From Pseudomonas cedrina subsp. cedrina (GTDB taxonomy: Bacteria > Pseudomonadota > Gammaproteobacteria > Pseudomonadales > Pseudomonadaceae): 64,000 bases of DNA. The DNA lies in the NCBI RefSeq assembly GCF_001983175.1, contig NZ_MNPW01000001.1:186001-250000 (forward strand), written 5' to 3'. The translations under genes were made by a program, and so were the position numbers. Positions 23,450 to 32,965 of this stretch are shown here, piece after piece (position 1 is the first letter of the stretch; each line of letters starts with the position of its first letter). The notes under the pieces were generated by a model. That model was not told where the DNA came from. It saw nothing but the letters and a program-made list of their open reading frames with translations, and ran no database searches.

Positions 23450-24430
23450 TCAACCGCGCTCGGACGGCACCGAAGACAATTCGAACGGGCTGCTGCTGCG
23501 GCGCTGGTTGCGGTCTTCACGGGGCGTGGCGCCGAAGAAGTTGCGGTAGGCGCTGGAGAAATGCGGCCCCGAGGAGAAGCCGCACGACAGGCCGATCTGG
23601 ATGATCGACTTGCTGGTTTGCATGAGCATCTGGCGCGCCTTGTTCAGGCGCAGCTCCAGGTAGTACTGGCTGGGAACGCGGTTGAGGTATTGCTTGAAGA
23701 TGCGCTCGAGTTGTCGTCGCGACACGCACACGTGCTGGGCGATTTCGTCGGTGGTCAGCGGTTCTTCGATGTTGGCTTCCATCAGCAACACCGCCTGGGT
23801 CAGCTTGGGATGGCTGGAGCCCAGGCGGTTTTGCAGCGGAATGCGTTGGCGTTCGCCGCCTTCGCGGATGCGTTCGACTACCAGTTCTTCCGATACCGCT
23901 CCGGCCAGTTCAGCACCGTGGTCACGGGCCAGCACCGCCAGCAGCAGGTCGAGCACCGACATGCCGCCACACGCGGTGAGGCGGTCGCGGTCCCAGTCGA
24001 ACAGGTGGCTGGTGGCGATGACCTTGGGGAAGCGCTCGGCGAAATCGTCCTGCCAGCGCCAGTGCACGGCGGCGCGGTAGCCGTCGAGCAGGCCGAGCTG
24101 GGCCAGCGGGTAGACCCCGGCCGACAAGCCGCCGATCACACAGCCTGCGCGCACCAGTTGCTTGAGGGCGGAGCTTAATTGGGAAGCGATGACGGTCGGC
24201 GGTTCGTCCGCCAGCAGGAACAGCTTCTGGAAACCTTCGAGTTTGCCGGCCCATGGCTCACCCGGCAGTTGCCAAGCGCCTTCCATTACAGGCTCGGCTT
24301 GCAGGAACGACAACTCGTAGATCACGTCCGGATGCACCCGCTGGGCAACGCGCAAGGCCTCCTCAGCCAGCGCAAGCGTCAGTGCCTTTGTGCTGGGCCA
24401 GATCAGGAAACCAATTTTGTGGGCGGTCAT
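23450..24430 (-). CDS. argR: AraC-family arginine regulator ArgR
   Basis: A 326-residue transcription factor. Its N-terminal DJ-1/GATase1-like ligand domain (about residues 1-190, MTAHKIGFLIWPSTKALTLA; GGLSAGVYPLAQLGLL) precedes a C-terminal AraC double HTH (about 215-310, TDEIAQHVCVSRRQLERIFK and IIQIGLSCGFSSGPHFSSAY). Sequence and place correspond to Pseudomonas ArgR, which in response to arginine activates aot and aru operons and represses biosynthetic genes (family knowledge); it is unrelated to E. coli ArgR. It lies downstream of aotP and converges on the LRR gene with 2 bases between the stops. Confidence 0.94.
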   Translation of the reverse strand: MTAHKIGFLIWPSTKALTLALAEEALRVAQRVHPDVIYELSFLQAEPVMEGAWQLPGEPWAGKLEGFQKLFLLADEPPTVIASQLSSALKQLVRAGCVIGGLSAGVYPLAQLGLLDGYRAAVHWRWQDDFAERFPKVIATSHLFDWDRDRLTACGGMSVLDLLLAVLARDHGAELAGAVSEELVVERIREGGERQRIPLQNRLGSSHPKLTQAVLLMEANIEEPLTTDEIAQHVCVSRRQLERIFKQYLNRVPSQYYLELRLNKARQMLMQTSKSIIQIGLSCGFSSGPHFSSAYRNFFGATPREDRNQRRSSSPFELSSVPSERG

Positions 24431-24524
24431 GGAGTGCTATCCGAAGCGAGGAACGGTAATGAAGACAAAGGCCAATGCTAGCTGGTAAACCCACACAAAT
24501 CTCAAAAGCTGATGAAGATCCAAC

Positions 24525-24613
24525 TGTGGGAGCGGGCTTGCCTGCGATAGCGGTGGGTCAGTAAATACATCTGCTGCTGATGCACCGCTATCGCAGGCAA
24601 GCCAGCTCCCACA
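24525..24613. repeat. REP doublet
   Basis: Inverted REP arms TGTGGGAGCGGGCTTGCCTG and GCAGGCAAGCCAGCTCCCAC flank an AGCGGTGGGTCAGTAA-type spacer. It lies in the aotP-argR gap (24431-24679), which otherwise shows nothing clear. Confidence 0.9.
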
Positions 24614-24679
24614 GGGGATTGTGGCTAGCCATCAAGATTGTGAAGAATGCCCTATATCAGTGCACAACAGCAGTCTTGA

Positions 24680-25444
24680 TTATTTCAAGCTGCCCGACAA
24701 AAACTGCTGCAAACGCTCGGACTGCGGGTTCACCAGCACTTCCCGCGGGTTGCCGCGTTCTTCGACGATGCCTTTGTGCAAGAACACCAACTGGTTCGAC
24801 ACTTCACGGGCAAAGCCCATTTCGTGGGTCACCACCACCATGGTGCGGCCTTCCAGGGCCAGGTCCTGCATCACCTTGAGCACTTCGCCGACCAGTTCCG
24901 GGTCGAGTGCCGAGGTTGGCTCGTCGAACAGCATCACCTCAGGTTCCATCGCCAGGGCACGGGCAATCGCTACGCGCTGCTGCTCACCGCCGGACATGTG
25001 CCCGGGGAACGCATCCTTGCGATGGCCCACGCCGACCTTGGCCAGGTAGTGCTCGGCCTTGTCGCGGGCTTCTTTTTTCGGCATGCCCAGCACGTGCACC
25101 GGGGCTTCCATCACGTTTTCCAACGCAGTCATGTGCGACCACAGGTTGAAATGCTGGAACACCATGGACAGGCGCGAACGCATGCGCTGCAACTGCTTGG
25201 GGTCGGCGGCCTTCATGGCGCCGTCCTTGTTGGCCACCAGTTTCAGCTCTTCGTTGTTGAGCAGGATCTTGCCGGCGTGGGGCTGCTCCAGCAGGTTGAT
25301 GCAGCGCAAAAAGGTGCTTTTGCCCGAACCGCTGGAACCGATGATGCTGATCACATCACCGGCCGCGGCGGCCAGGGACACGCCTTTGAGCACTTCATGA
25401 CTGCCATAGCGTTTATGCAGGTCTTGGACTTCAAGCTTGTACAT
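24680..25444 (-). CDS. aotP: Arginine/ornithine ABC importer, ATP-binding protein
   Basis: A 254-residue ABC ATPase of the HisP/polar amino acid type. It has Walker A GSSGSGKST, the Q-loop in SMVFQHFNLWSHMTALENV, the signature MSGGEQQRVAIARAL, Walker B VMLFDEPTSALDPE, and the H-loop in VVVTHEMGFA. I chose the ATG at 25444 (MYKLEVQDLHKRYG). It lies between aotO and argR in the order aotJQMOP-argR known from P. aeruginosa and should power AotQM with AotJ. Confidence 0.94.
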   Translation of the reverse strand: MYKLEVQDLHKRYGSHEVLKGVSLAAAAGDVISIIGSSGSGKSTFLRCINLLEQPHAGKILLNNEELKLVANKDGAMKAADPKQLQRMRSRLSMVFQHFNLWSHMTALENVMEAPVHVLGMPKKEARDKAEHYLAKVGVGHRKDAFPGHMSGGEQQRVAIARALAMEPEVMLFDEPTSALDPELVGEVLKVMQDLALEGRTMVVVTHEMGFAREVSNQLVFLHKGIVEERGNPREVLVNPQSERLQQFLSGSLK

Positions 25445-25471
25445 GCGGTCGGTTCTCACAAAAACAGGTGG

Positions 25472-26584
25472 TCAGTCGTTGAGCAAGCGCCCGTGACGCA
25501 GCGCTTCGCGCCCCGCCACCTTGGCCAGCCAGAAACCCGCTTGGGCATAACGTAGCCGTTCAACGGCAAACAACACCCCCGAGGTGCCCGCGCAAAGGGT
25601 GCTTACGCGGTCTTCCAGAGGGTCAATCACTTCAAAAATCGGCTCGCCCTTCTCGACCCGGTCACCGGCTTTACGCAGGTAACTGATCACCCCGGCGTGG
25701 GGCGCGAACAACAATTCGGTGCCCTCAAAAGGCAGGCCTTCACACGGCTCGTGCTGGGGCGCAGGCCATTCGCCCTTGATCAGGCCTTGCTCGGCAAGAA
25801 ACGCCAGGATGCCTTCGGCATGGAAGATCGCCTCGTCACGGCCGGTGTCGGCCTGGCCACCCAACTCCAGCGTCGTCGCCAGGCAGGCCAGCGGGACCTG
25901 CGCCTCTGGGAACGTGCGCGACAAACGCAGCCACGGCAAGGAGCAGGCTTCATCGAACGAGCTGCCGCCGGAGTCTTCCGCGAGCAGGCCGACTTTCACA
26001 TTCAGATGCGCCGACAGCGAACGCCACTGCGGCCAGTGCTGGGGCAGCGCATACATGTGCAGCGCGGCTTCGGCGTCGCAGTGCAGGTCAAGGACGATAT
26101 CGGCCGTGCAGGCGTGGCTCAGCAAGATGCGCTGCATGCCTTGCAACTGGCTGCTCGGCGCGGGCAATGCGCTGAGCACACCGCTCATCGCTTGGCGGAT
26201 CATGCGCACATTGGCGTGGGGGTCATCGCCGAGTTTGCCTTTGAGCAACTCGGCAGCCGGCTCGCTCAACTCCACGAAGTCGCGGTTGAAGTTCTTGCCG
26301 CTACCGACCTCGAAACGTCCCTGGTGGCTGCCTTGCAGCAACTGGCCCAGGCCCATCGGGTTGGCCACCGGCACCAACTCGATCACGCCGTTAAGGGCGC
26401 CTTGCTGCTCCAGCTCGGCGAGACGCTTTTTCAGCTCCCACGCCGCGCGCATGCCGGGCAGTTCATCGGCATGCAGGCTGGCCTGGATATACGCCTTGCG
26501 CTCGCCCTTGCCGAAACGGAACACGCTCAGTTGGCGCTCGCAGCCCAGGTGACCCCAGGGCAACAGGTGATCGATACGTTGCAT
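25472..26584 (-). CDS. aotO: AotO, succinylglutamate desuccinylase/aspartoacylase-family protein
   Basis: A 370-residue predicted zinc hydrolase related to AstE. Metal ligands are visible in IQASLHADELPGMRA (HxxE) and IVLDLHCDAEA. A C-terminal barrel-like domain (ELLFAPHAGVISYLRKAGDRVEKGE) follows. In P. aeruginosa aotO is in the aot operon but is not required for arginine uptake; its substrate is unknown to me. It lies 1 base after aotM and 27 bases before aotP, so it is co-transcribed. Confidence 0.88.
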   Translation of the reverse strand: MQRIDHLLPWGHLGCERQLSVFRFGKGERKAYIQASLHADELPGMRAAWELKKRLAELEQQGALNGVIELVPVANPMGLGQLLQGSHQGRFEVGSGKNFNRDFVELSEPAAELLKGKLGDDPHANVRMIRQAMSGVLSALPAPSSQLQGMQRILLSHACTADIVLDLHCDAEAALHMYALPQHWPQWRSLSAHLNVKVGLLAEDSGGSSFDEACSLPWLRLSRTFPEAQVPLACLATTLELGGQADTGRDEAIFHAEGILAFLAEQGLIKGEWPAPQHEPCEGLPFEGTELLFAPHAGVISYLRKAGDRVEKGEPIFEVIDPLEDRVSTLCAGTSGVLFAVERLRYAQAGFWLAKVAGREALRHGRLLND

Positions 26585-26585
26585 A

Positions 26586-27284
26586 TCAGTGCTTCCTTGG
26601 CGCCAGGTAGCTCAGCCAGCGGCGCTCGGCCAACTTGAACAGGCGTACCAGGATAAAGGTCAGGCACAGGTAGAACGCGCCGGCGGTGATATAGGCTTCG
26701 AACGGCAGGTAGAACTGCGCGTTCACCGTGCGCGCGGCACCGGTGATGTCGATCAAAGTGACGATGGAGGCCAGGCTGGTGGTCTGCAGCATCATGATCA
26801 CTTCGTTGCTGTACTGCGGCAGCGCGCGGCGCAGGGCCGACGGCAGCAGAATGCGGCGGTACAGCTTGTAGCGCGACATGCCCATGGCCTTGGCCGCTTC
26901 GATCTCGCCATTGGGCGTGGCTTTGAGGCTGCCGGCGATGATCTCGGCGGTGTAGGCGCTGGTGTTGATCGCAAACGCCAGGCACGCGCAGAACGTGGCG
27001 CTGGACAGCAGCGGCCACATGAAGCTTTCGCGCACGGTTTCGAACTGCGCCAGGCCGTAGTAGATCAGGAACAGCTGCACCAGCATCGGCGTGCCGCGGA
27101 TCACGTAGGTGTAGAGCCAGGCCGCGCCGTTGACGATCGGCTGCTTGGACACGCGCATCAAGCCCAGGGGCAAGGCGGCGAGCAGGCCGAAGAACAACGA
27201 GATGGCGAGCAGTTTCAGGGTGGTCAGCAAGCCGCCGAGGTACAGCGGCATGGCCTCCCAGATGACGTTGTAGTCGAAGATCAT
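26586..27284 (-). CDS. aotM: Arginine/ornithine ABC importer, permease AotM
   Basis: A 232-residue inner-membrane permease of the HisM type with about five hydrophobic helices. The EAA-loop region is EIIAGSLKATPNGEIEAAKAMGMS. It begins MIFDYNVIWEAMPLYLGGLLTTL. Its start overlaps the aotQ stop by 4 bases, giving translational coupling. It pairs with AotQ to form the translocation path. Confidence 0.93.
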   Translation of the reverse strand: MIFDYNVIWEAMPLYLGGLLTTLKLLAISLFFGLLAALPLGLMRVSKQPIVNGAAWLYTYVIRGTPMLVQLFLIYYGLAQFETVRESFMWPLLSSATFCACLAFAINTSAYTAEIIAGSLKATPNGEIEAAKAMGMSRYKLYRRILLPSALRRALPQYSNEVIMMLQTTSLASIVTLIDITGAARTVNAQFYLPFEAYITAGAFYLCLTFILVRLFKLAERRWLSYLAPRKH

Positions 27285-27970
27285 AGATCAGCCGCCCTTA
27301 CGCCTACCGAGTAGCGCTTCTCGAGGTAGCGCAGCGCCAGCAACGACACGCTGGTGATCACCAAGTACATCGCCGCCACTGCGAGGAAGAAGGTAAAAGG
27401 CTCGCGGGTGGCGTCGGCCGCCTGCTTGGCCTTGAACATCATGTCTTGCAGGCCCACCACCGAAATCAGCGCGGTGGCCTTGGTCAGTACCAGCCAGTTG
27501 TTGGTAAAACCGGGGATCGCCAGCCGGATCATCTGCGGCACCATCACCCGGAAAAACACCTGGAAACCGCTCATGCCATACGCAAGGCCGGCTTCGGCCT
27601 GGCCCTTGGGGATGGCCATGAAGGCGCCGCGGAAGGTTTCCGACAGGTAGGCGCCAAAGATGAAACCCAGGGTGCCGATACCGGCGGCCAAGGGGTTCAA
27701 GTCGATATAGTCGTCGTAGCCGAGCATCGGCGCGACGCGGTTGAGCAGGTCCTGACCGCCGTAGAAAATCAGCAGGATCAGCACCAAGTCGGGGATCCCG
27801 CGGATCACCGTGGAGTACAAGTCACCCAGCCAGGCCAACCAGCGCACCGGCGACAGGCGCAACGCGACCCCGATCAGACCCAGAACAATGGCCAAGGCCA
27901 TGGACGACAAGGCGAGCTGAAGCGTCAACCATGCGCCATCGAGGATGACGGCCCCGTAGCCTTTCAACAT
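27281..27970 (-). CDS. aotQ: Arginine/ornithine ABC importer, permease AotQ
   Basis: A 229-residue inner-membrane permease of the HisQ type. It opens MLKGYGAVILDGAWLTLQLALSS and has the EAA-loop segment SETFRGAFMAIPKGQAEAGLAYGMSG. It has several hydrophobic helices and a normal length. It is the second gene of the aot operon, 93 bases after aotJ and overlapping aotM. Confidence 0.93.
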   Translation of the reverse strand: MLKGYGAVILDGAWLTLQLALSSMALAIVLGLIGVALRLSPVRWLAWLGDLYSTVIRGIPDLVLILLIFYGGQDLLNRVAPMLGYDDYIDLNPLAAGIGTLGFIFGAYLSETFRGAFMAIPKGQAEAGLAYGMSGFQVFFRVMVPQMIRLAIPGFTNNWLVLTKATALISVVGLQDMMFKAKQAADATREPFTFFLAVAAMYLVITSVSLLALRYLEKRYSVGVRAADL

Positions 27971-28063
27971 GATTCAGGTCCTCGAAAAGGGGGGATGAAA
28001 AAATGGCGCAAACTTCAGAGTGTTCTGTTGCTTGCGCCATTTCGGACAGACAGCTGCGACGGT

Positions 28064-28849
28064 TTACTTGGCGTCAGCGCCGTAAATGTCGAAGTTGAAG
28101 TACTTGTCCTGGATCGTTTTGTACTTGCCGTTGGCACGGATCGCCGCGATGGCCGCGTTGATGCGCTCCAGGTTTTCCTTGTCGCCTTTGCGTACGGCGA
28201 TGCCGATGCCGTCGCCGAAGTATTTGGCGTCGGTGAAGGCCGGGCCGGTGAACGCGTAACCTTTGCCGGCCGGGGTGTCGAGGAAACCTTCCTGCAACAG
28301 GGTGGCGTCCGCTACGGTGCCGTCGAGGCGACCGGCTTCCACGTCCAGGTAGATTTCGTTCTGCGAGCTGTAAGGCACGACGGTGGCGCCTTTAGGGGCC
28401 AGGACTTCCTTGGCGAAACGGTCGTGGATCGAACCGCGCTGCACGCCGATTTTCTTGCCTTTCAACTCATCCAGGCTGTCGCTGACCGCCGTGCCTTCCT
28501 TCATCACCAGGCGCGCCGGAGTCAGGTAGTAGCGGTTGGTGAAGTCCACGGACTTCTTGCGGTCGTCAGTGATGGACATGGACGACAGGATCGCGTCGAT
28601 CTTGCGCACTTTGAGCGCCGGGATCAGGCCGTCGAATTCCTGCTCGACCCAGGTGCACTTGACCTGCATTTCTTCGCACAGCGCATTGCCGATGTCGTAG
28701 TCAAAACCGACGATGCTGCCGTCCGGCGCCTTCGAGGCAAACGGAGGGTAGGCCGCTTCGATACCAATTTTCAGCGGCTTGCCTTCGGCAAAAGCCTGCA
28801 TGGACAGCACGGACAGCGCCAGGGCGCCCAACAGCACAAGTTTCTTCAT
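28064..28849 (-). CDS. aotJ: Arginine/ornithine-binding periplasmic protein AotJ
   Basis: A 261-residue solute-binding protein of family 3. An N-terminal signal peptide ([21 protein letters not shown]) is followed by the mature start [19 protein letters not shown]. Ligand-fold motifs include [15 protein letters not shown] and [17 protein letters not shown]. The ATG at 28849 has a GGAG site; a longer frame to 28942 is spurious. It is the first gene of the aot operon, with a candidate ArgR half-site 158-173 bases upstream. Confidence 0.95.
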   Translation of the reverse strand: MKKLVLLGALALSVLSMQAFAEGKPLKIGIEAAYPPFASKAPDGSIVGFDYDIGNALCEEMQVKCTWVEQEFDGLIPALKVRKIDAILSSMSITDDRKKSVDFTNRYYLTPARLVMKEGTAVSDSLDELKGKKIGVQRGSIHDRFAKEVLAPKGATVVPYSSQNEIYLDVEAGRLDGTVADATLLQEGFLDTPAGKGYAFTGPAFTDAKYFGDGIGIAVRKGDKENLERINAAIAAIRANGKYKTIQDKYFNFDIYGADAK

Positions 28850-29006
28850 CTTGGGACTCCATCGGTATAGGGCAAAACAGCAGTATGAGCCATGGCCCAC
28901 GATGCGGCGAAGGTGAAACCGAATAGCAGTGCTGCGTCCCACACCAGATCAGCCTGGAGACGACGAGCGAGTGATCGGCATTCTAACGACAGGCCGGAAG
29001 CCGATA

Positions 29007-29022
29007 TTTCCTCAATGCGACA
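29007..29022 (-). promoter_or_regulatory. Candidate ArgR half-site upstream of aotJ
   Basis: TGTCGC-N8-AA on the minus strand is an exact consensus half-site. The expected partner repeat upstream is weak (AA present at the right spacing, hexamer poorly matched). The rest of 28850-29358 is unassigned aotJ leader. Confidence 0.55.
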
Positions 29023-29358
29023 ACAATTTACAGATGCACCGAGAAAGCGGTTCCAGCTCATTGACAGCCTCTGGATTTTATGCAGAGACAAAAGACATTC
29101 AACCTGTAGATGCTGCAAATTGCGGGCCTATTATTCGCAAACCCTTCTGGGACGGCAAGTGGGGCGTTTAATCTTATTTCCCAGGTTGTTTAAACCGCAG
29201 CTGTAAGGCGCCCAGACGTAGCACATTGCCCCAAGCCTGGGCAGCGGGTTACACATTTGGCCAAGGCGGTAACATTCAGAAACTTCCGGCGAGAGAAACC
29301 GATATTTATTCGGCTGGTGGCTGTACCACCGATGCTCGCCATGAAATGCAATCCAACC

Positions 29359-29649
29359 TGTGGGAGCTGGCTTGCCTGCGATAGCGGCGGGTCAGTCAGC
29401 CGGTCTGTGACTGATACACCGCCATCGCAGCATAGGTATCTCACATTTCTGTAGTGAGCGGGCTTGTCCCGCGCTGGGCTGCGAAGCGGCCCCAAACCAG
29501 GCGAATTGCGTTTATCTGAAACTGCGCGGTGTCTATTGGGGCGGCTTCGCCACCCAGCGCGGGACAAGCCCGCTCACTACAAGGAGATTTGTCAGCGTTT
29601 GAAAGTTGTGTAAATACCTATGGCCATCGCAGGCAAGCCAGCTCCCACA
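29359..29649. repeat. REP doublet split by an inserted element
   Basis: The left REP arm TGTGGGAGCTGGCTTGCCTG starts at 29359. The right arm GCAAGCCAGCTCCCAC resumes at 29633-29648, after a 192-bp insertion. Joining the flanks at the 10-bp duplication restores a normal doublet. Confidence 0.85.
29431..29622. mobile_element. MITE-like element carrying a second REP type, with 10-bp target duplication
   Basis: A 192-bp non-coding element. Its ends are inverted repeats CATAGGTAT (29431) and ATACCTATG (ending 29622), extending imperfectly over about 14 bases. It is flanked on both sides by GCCATCGCAG (29421-29430 and 29623-29632). Its interior is an inverted pair of TAGTGAGCGGGCTTGTCCCG palindromes with GGCGGCTTCGCC inner hairpins, a REP class also found at 53715. 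Confidence 0.75.
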
Positions 29650-29679
29650 TTTGATCTTCATTGCTTTCAAGATTCCCAT

Positions 29680-29719
29680 AAAAAAGCCCCACCCGGCTCA
29701 CACCGAATGGGGCTTTTTC
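29680..29719 (-). terminator. Terminator of acs
   Basis: AAAAAGCCCC (29681-29690) and GGGGCTTTTT (29709-29718) form the stem. On the minus strand it ends in a T run, 14 bases after the acs stop. Confidence 0.88.
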
Positions 29720-29733
29720 CCACCTACCTCGCC

Positions 29734-31689
29734 TTACGCGACGTTCATGGTCTTGTGCGTCTCAATCAAATGCGCCACCACCCCCGGATCGGCCAGGGTG
29801 GAGATATCTCCCAACCCGTCATATTCCGCCGTGGCAATCTTGCGCAGAATCCGCCGCATGATTTTACCCGAGCGCGTCTTCGGCAAGCCCGGCGCCCACT
29901 GGATCACGTCCGGCGAAGCAATCGGCCCGATCTCTTTACGCACCCAGTTCTTCAACTCCAGGCGCAACTGCTCGCTGGGCTCTTCGCCGCCGATCAAGGT
30001 GACGTAGACATAAATCCCCTGCCCCTTGATGTCGTGCGGCACACCCACCACCGCCGCTTCCGCGACTTTCGGGTGGGCGACCATGGCGCTTTCGATCTCG
30101 GCGGTGCCCATGCGGTGGCCGGACACGTTGAGCACGTCATCCACGCGCCCGGTGATCCAGTAGTAACCGTCTTCGTCGCGGCGCGCACCGTCACCGGTGA
30201 AATACATGCCACGGAAGGTCTTGAAGTAGGTGTCGACGAAGCGGTCATGGTCGCCAAACAGCGTACGCGCCTGGCCCGGCCACGAATCGAGGATCACCAG
30301 GTTGCCTTCGGCCGCGCCTTCGATCAGGTTGCCCAGGTTGTCCACCAGCGCCGGCACCACACCAAAGAACGGCCGCGCCGCCGAACCCGGCTTGAGCGCA
30401 TGGGCGCCCGGCAGCGGGCTCATCATGTTGCCGCCGGTTTCGGTCTGCCACCAGGTGTCGACAATCGGGCAACGGGATTGGCCGACGTTCTTGTAGTACC
30501 AGTCCCAGGCTTCCGGGTTGATCGGCTCGCCCACCGAACCCAGCAGGCGCAGGCTGCTGCCGTCGGCGCCTTCGCAGGCGGCGGTGCCGGAAGCCATCAT
30601 CGCGCGGATCGCGGTCGGCGCGGTGTAGAGGACGTTGACCTTGTGCTTGTCAACGATCTTCGCCACCCGCGTGATATCCGGGTAGTTCGGCACGCCTTCG
30701 AACAGCAAGGTGGTCGCGCCATTCGCCAGCGGGCCGTAGACGATATAAGTGTGGCCGGTGACCCAGCCGACGTCGGCGGTGCACCAGTAGACTTCGCCAG
30801 GGCGGTAGTCGAACACGCGCTCATGGGTCAGGGCCGCATACAGCAGGTAGCCGCCGGTGGTGTGCTGCACGCCTTTAGGCTTGCCGGTGGAGCCGGAGGT
30901 ATAGAGGATGAACAGCGCTTCTTCGGCGCCCATCTCTTTGGGCGCACACACGGTGCCCGCCACTTTCATCAGGTCTTCGTACCAGATGTCGCGATGCTGG
31001 TTCCACTTGATCGTGCCATTGGTGCGCTTGCACACGATGACCTTCTGGATGCTGCTGGTTTCCGGGTTGGTCAGTGCGTCGTCGACGTTGGCCTTGAGCG
31101 GAATTTTCTTACCGGCGCGGACGCCTTCGTCAGCGGTGATCACCACCTTCGACTTACAGTCGATGATGCGACCGGCCAGGGCTTCCGGCGAGAAACCACC
31201 GAACACCACCGAGTGAATAGCACCGATGCGGGTACACGCCAGCATGGCGACCACGGCTTCGGGGATCATCGGCATATAGATAGTCACTACATCGCCGCGG
31301 TGCACATCCTGGCCACGCAGGGCGTTGGCGAACTTGCAGACCTGTTCATGCAGCTCGCGGTAGGTGATGTTGCGGCTCTCGGCAGGGTCATCGCCCTCCC
31401 AGATGATCGCAATCTGGTCGCCACGCTCGGCGAGGTGACGGTCCAGGCAGTTGTAGGAAACGTTCAAGGTGCCATCGGCGAACCACTTGATGTCGACATG
31501 GTGATCGTCGAACGAGGTCTGCTTCACCGTGGTGAAAGGCTTGATCCAGTCGAGACGCTTGGCTTGCTCGCGCCAGAAACCATCGGGGTTGACCACCGAT
31601 TGCTGGTACATCGCCTTGTAGGTCGCCTCGTCGGTCAGCGTGTTGGCTGCTACTTCGGGGCGGACGGGGTACAGGGAAGCCGCACTCAT
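29734..31689 (-). CDS. acs: Acetyl-CoA synthetase
   Basis: A 651-residue AMP-forming acetate--CoA ligase. It starts [17 protein letters not shown], has the adenylation P-loop [16 protein letters not shown], the WWQTETGG substrate region, the hinge [18 protein letters not shown], and the acetylatable lysine motif [14 protein letters not shown] near the C-terminus. Length is typical. The ATG at 31689 follows GAGGTAAGAAAG. It lies just upstream (gene order) of the aot cluster, as acsA does in P. aeruginosa, and has its own terminator. Confidence 0.96.
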   Translation of the reverse strand: MSAASLYPVRPEVAANTLTDEATYKAMYQQSVVNPDGFWREQAKRLDWIKPFTTVKQTSFDDHHVDIKWFADGTLNVSYNCLDRHLAERGDQIAIIWEGDDPAESRNITYRELHEQVCKFANALRGQDVHRGDVVTIYMPMIPEAVVAMLACTRIGAIHSVVFGGFSPEALAGRIIDCKSKVVITADEGVRAGKKIPLKANVDDALTNPETSSIQKVIVCKRTNGTIKWNQHRDIWYEDLMKVAGTVCAPKEMGAEEALFILYTSGSTGKPKGVQHTTGGYLLYAALTHERVFDYRPGEVYWCTADVGWVTGHTYIVYGPLANGATTLLFEGVPNYPDITRVAKIVDKHKVNVLYTAPTAIRAMMASGTAACEGADGSSLRLLGSVGEPINPEAWDWYYKNVGQSRCPIVDTWWQTETGGNMMSPLPGAHALKPGSAARPFFGVVPALVDNLGNLIEGAAEGNLVILDSWPGQARTLFGDHDRFVDTYFKTFRGMYFTGDGARRDEDGYYWITGRVDDVLNVSGHRMGTAEIESAMVAHPKVAEAAVVGVPHDIKGQGIYVYVTLIGGEEPSEQLRLELKNWVRKEIGPIASPDVIQWAPGLPKTRSGKIMRRILRKIATAEYDGLGDISTLADPGVVAHLIETHKTMNVA

Positions 31690-32089
31690 CTTTCTTACCT
31701 CGGTGACAATAGTTGTTGTTGTATGGCCCCTGTTGTAGCCGGGGTGGGCCTATAGAACCATTCGACGATGGTAGTAACAAGACCCTACAAATTACCCTGC
31801 CATGCCCGACCACCGCTCTGGCCCGCGGCCTGTGGCGCTTTGTGGGCAGGTGAAAAAACCTTCATCGGCCGATTGTTACAAAAACCGCCAAAAGTGTTTA
31901 TCAAAACCACGGGTATATGAATAGACCCCAGGCGCCTAAAATCAACTCCGCCCACCAAGGCACTGTGATTAACACCGTAACAGCCCCCACGAAGGCAACG
32001 TTAATCCGAACTTCCCAACTCTCAAGTTACACACGTGGCCTCACAAGGGCCCCGTGACCCCTTTCGCCCTGAAGAAGGTAAATAGAGAA
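31690..32089. other. Divergent intergenic region acs / DUF2790 gene
   Basis: 400 bases without a gene. It must hold the promoters of acs (minus) and of the small secreted protein (plus). It contains AT-rich patches (TTGTTACAAAAACCGCC near 31873; GGTATATGAAT near 31912) but no motif I can assign. Confidence 0.4.
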
Positions 32090-32359
32090 ATGAAAGCTTT
32101 AGCAGTTTTGGCCCTCAGCAGCCTGTGCGCCACCGCCGCCCTGGCCGACGAGGCCCCGACCGAGCTGGCCGGCCGCAACGCGCCGATTGTCGAGGACTAC
32201 ACCTACAGCACCCACTTGGACGTCGCCAAAGTATTGTCCATGAGCGACATACCGCAAGTGTGCGAAGTTGTACCGGTGAAGATGGAATATGAAGACTCGC
32301 AAGGTCAGCGTCATATTCTTAATTATCATGTGATGGGCAATGGTTGTTCTAACGGGTAA
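32090..32359 (+). CDS. Small secreted DUF2790-family protein
   Basis: 89 residues from the ATG at 32090, with an N-terminal signal peptide (MKALAVLALSSLCATAALA, cleavage before DEAPTE). The mature part has the DUF2790-type core (YSTHLDVAKVLSMSD, VCEVVPVKMEYEDSQG, LNYHVMGNGC) with two cysteines. It should be periplasmic; the function of the family is unknown. It is monocistronic, with an imperfect hairpin (32391-32427, CTTGG...CCAAG) downstream. A 12-residue upstream extension would spoil the signal peptide and is unlikely. Confidence 0.85.
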   Translation: MKALAVLALSSLCATAALADEAPTELAGRNAPIVEDYTYSTHLDVAKVLSMSDIPQVCEVVPVKMEYEDSQGQRHILNYHVMGNGCSNG

Positions 32360-32498
32360 TAACTTGGTTATTTAGCTTCAACCCGGATCTTGGTCGCCGC
32401 AGGAAATCGTTCTTGCGGCCAAGAACCCACTCGACCGCCACGCGGATCAAACTGGGTAGCTGGCCTGTCGACCACTTTCTGACACCCCGCCATTCAAG

Positions 32499-32530
32499 TG
32501 TGGGAGCTGGCTTGCCTGCGATGGCGGTTT
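32499..32530. repeat. Single (half) REP
   Basis: TGTGGGAGCTGGCTTGCCTG followed by CGATGGCGGTTT, without the inverted partner. It lies downstream of vapC. Confidence 0.75.
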
Positions 32531-32551
32531 CAGCCATACCATTCGCTCGTG

Positions 32552-32965
32552 TTAGTGAACCCAATCCTCGTAAGACAACCCCGACACGCGACTGAACTCC
32601 CGAATGTTGTTGGTCACCAACGTACACCCCGAAGCAATTGCATGCCCTGCAATCGCAGTATCATTTTGGCCGATGATCGACCCTTGCTCGGTTAGGCTTC
32701 GTTTTACTTCAACCGTCGCGTCCACCGCCGCCACGCCCCACGGCAGCACTTCATCGAGTCGCTTCACAAACTCATCGACTAACGTCTTGTGTTTGGGCGA
32801 TGCCTTTTTCCCAATCTGTCCATATCGCATTTCGGCATAAGTAATGGCCGAAATCACGATTCGATTGCTCCTCGCAACCTCCGATGCCAGTCGCTCAAGC
32901 ACACACTCGGGCCGCTCACGCATGATGAACGAGCAAATGCAGGTATCCAGCATGTATGTCGTCAC
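32552..32965 (-). CDS. vapC: VapC-type PIN-domain toxin
   Basis: A 137-residue PIN ribonuclease. It has the first acidic residue in YMLDTCICSFIM, the conserved Glu in ISAITYAEMRYG, and the C-terminal acidic pair around GQNDTAIAGHAIASGCTLVTNN. The family cleaves tRNA or other RNA and is neutralised by VapB. Its ATG overlaps the vapB stop by 4 bases. The pair sits between a secreted-protein gene and nrdB, suggesting an accessory insertion; no mobility genes are near. Confidence 0.92.
   Translation of the reverse strand: MTTYMLDTCICSFIMRERPECVLERLASEVARSNRIVISAITYAEMRYGQIGKKASPKHKTLVDEFVKRLDEVLPWGVAAVDATVEVKRSLTEQGSIIGQNDTAIAGHAIASGCTLVTNNIREFSRVSGLSYEDWVH

Noticed and set aside
29620..31755. 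711-codon frame antisense to acs
   Set aside because: A shadow of acs that also runs through the REP and terminator sequences.
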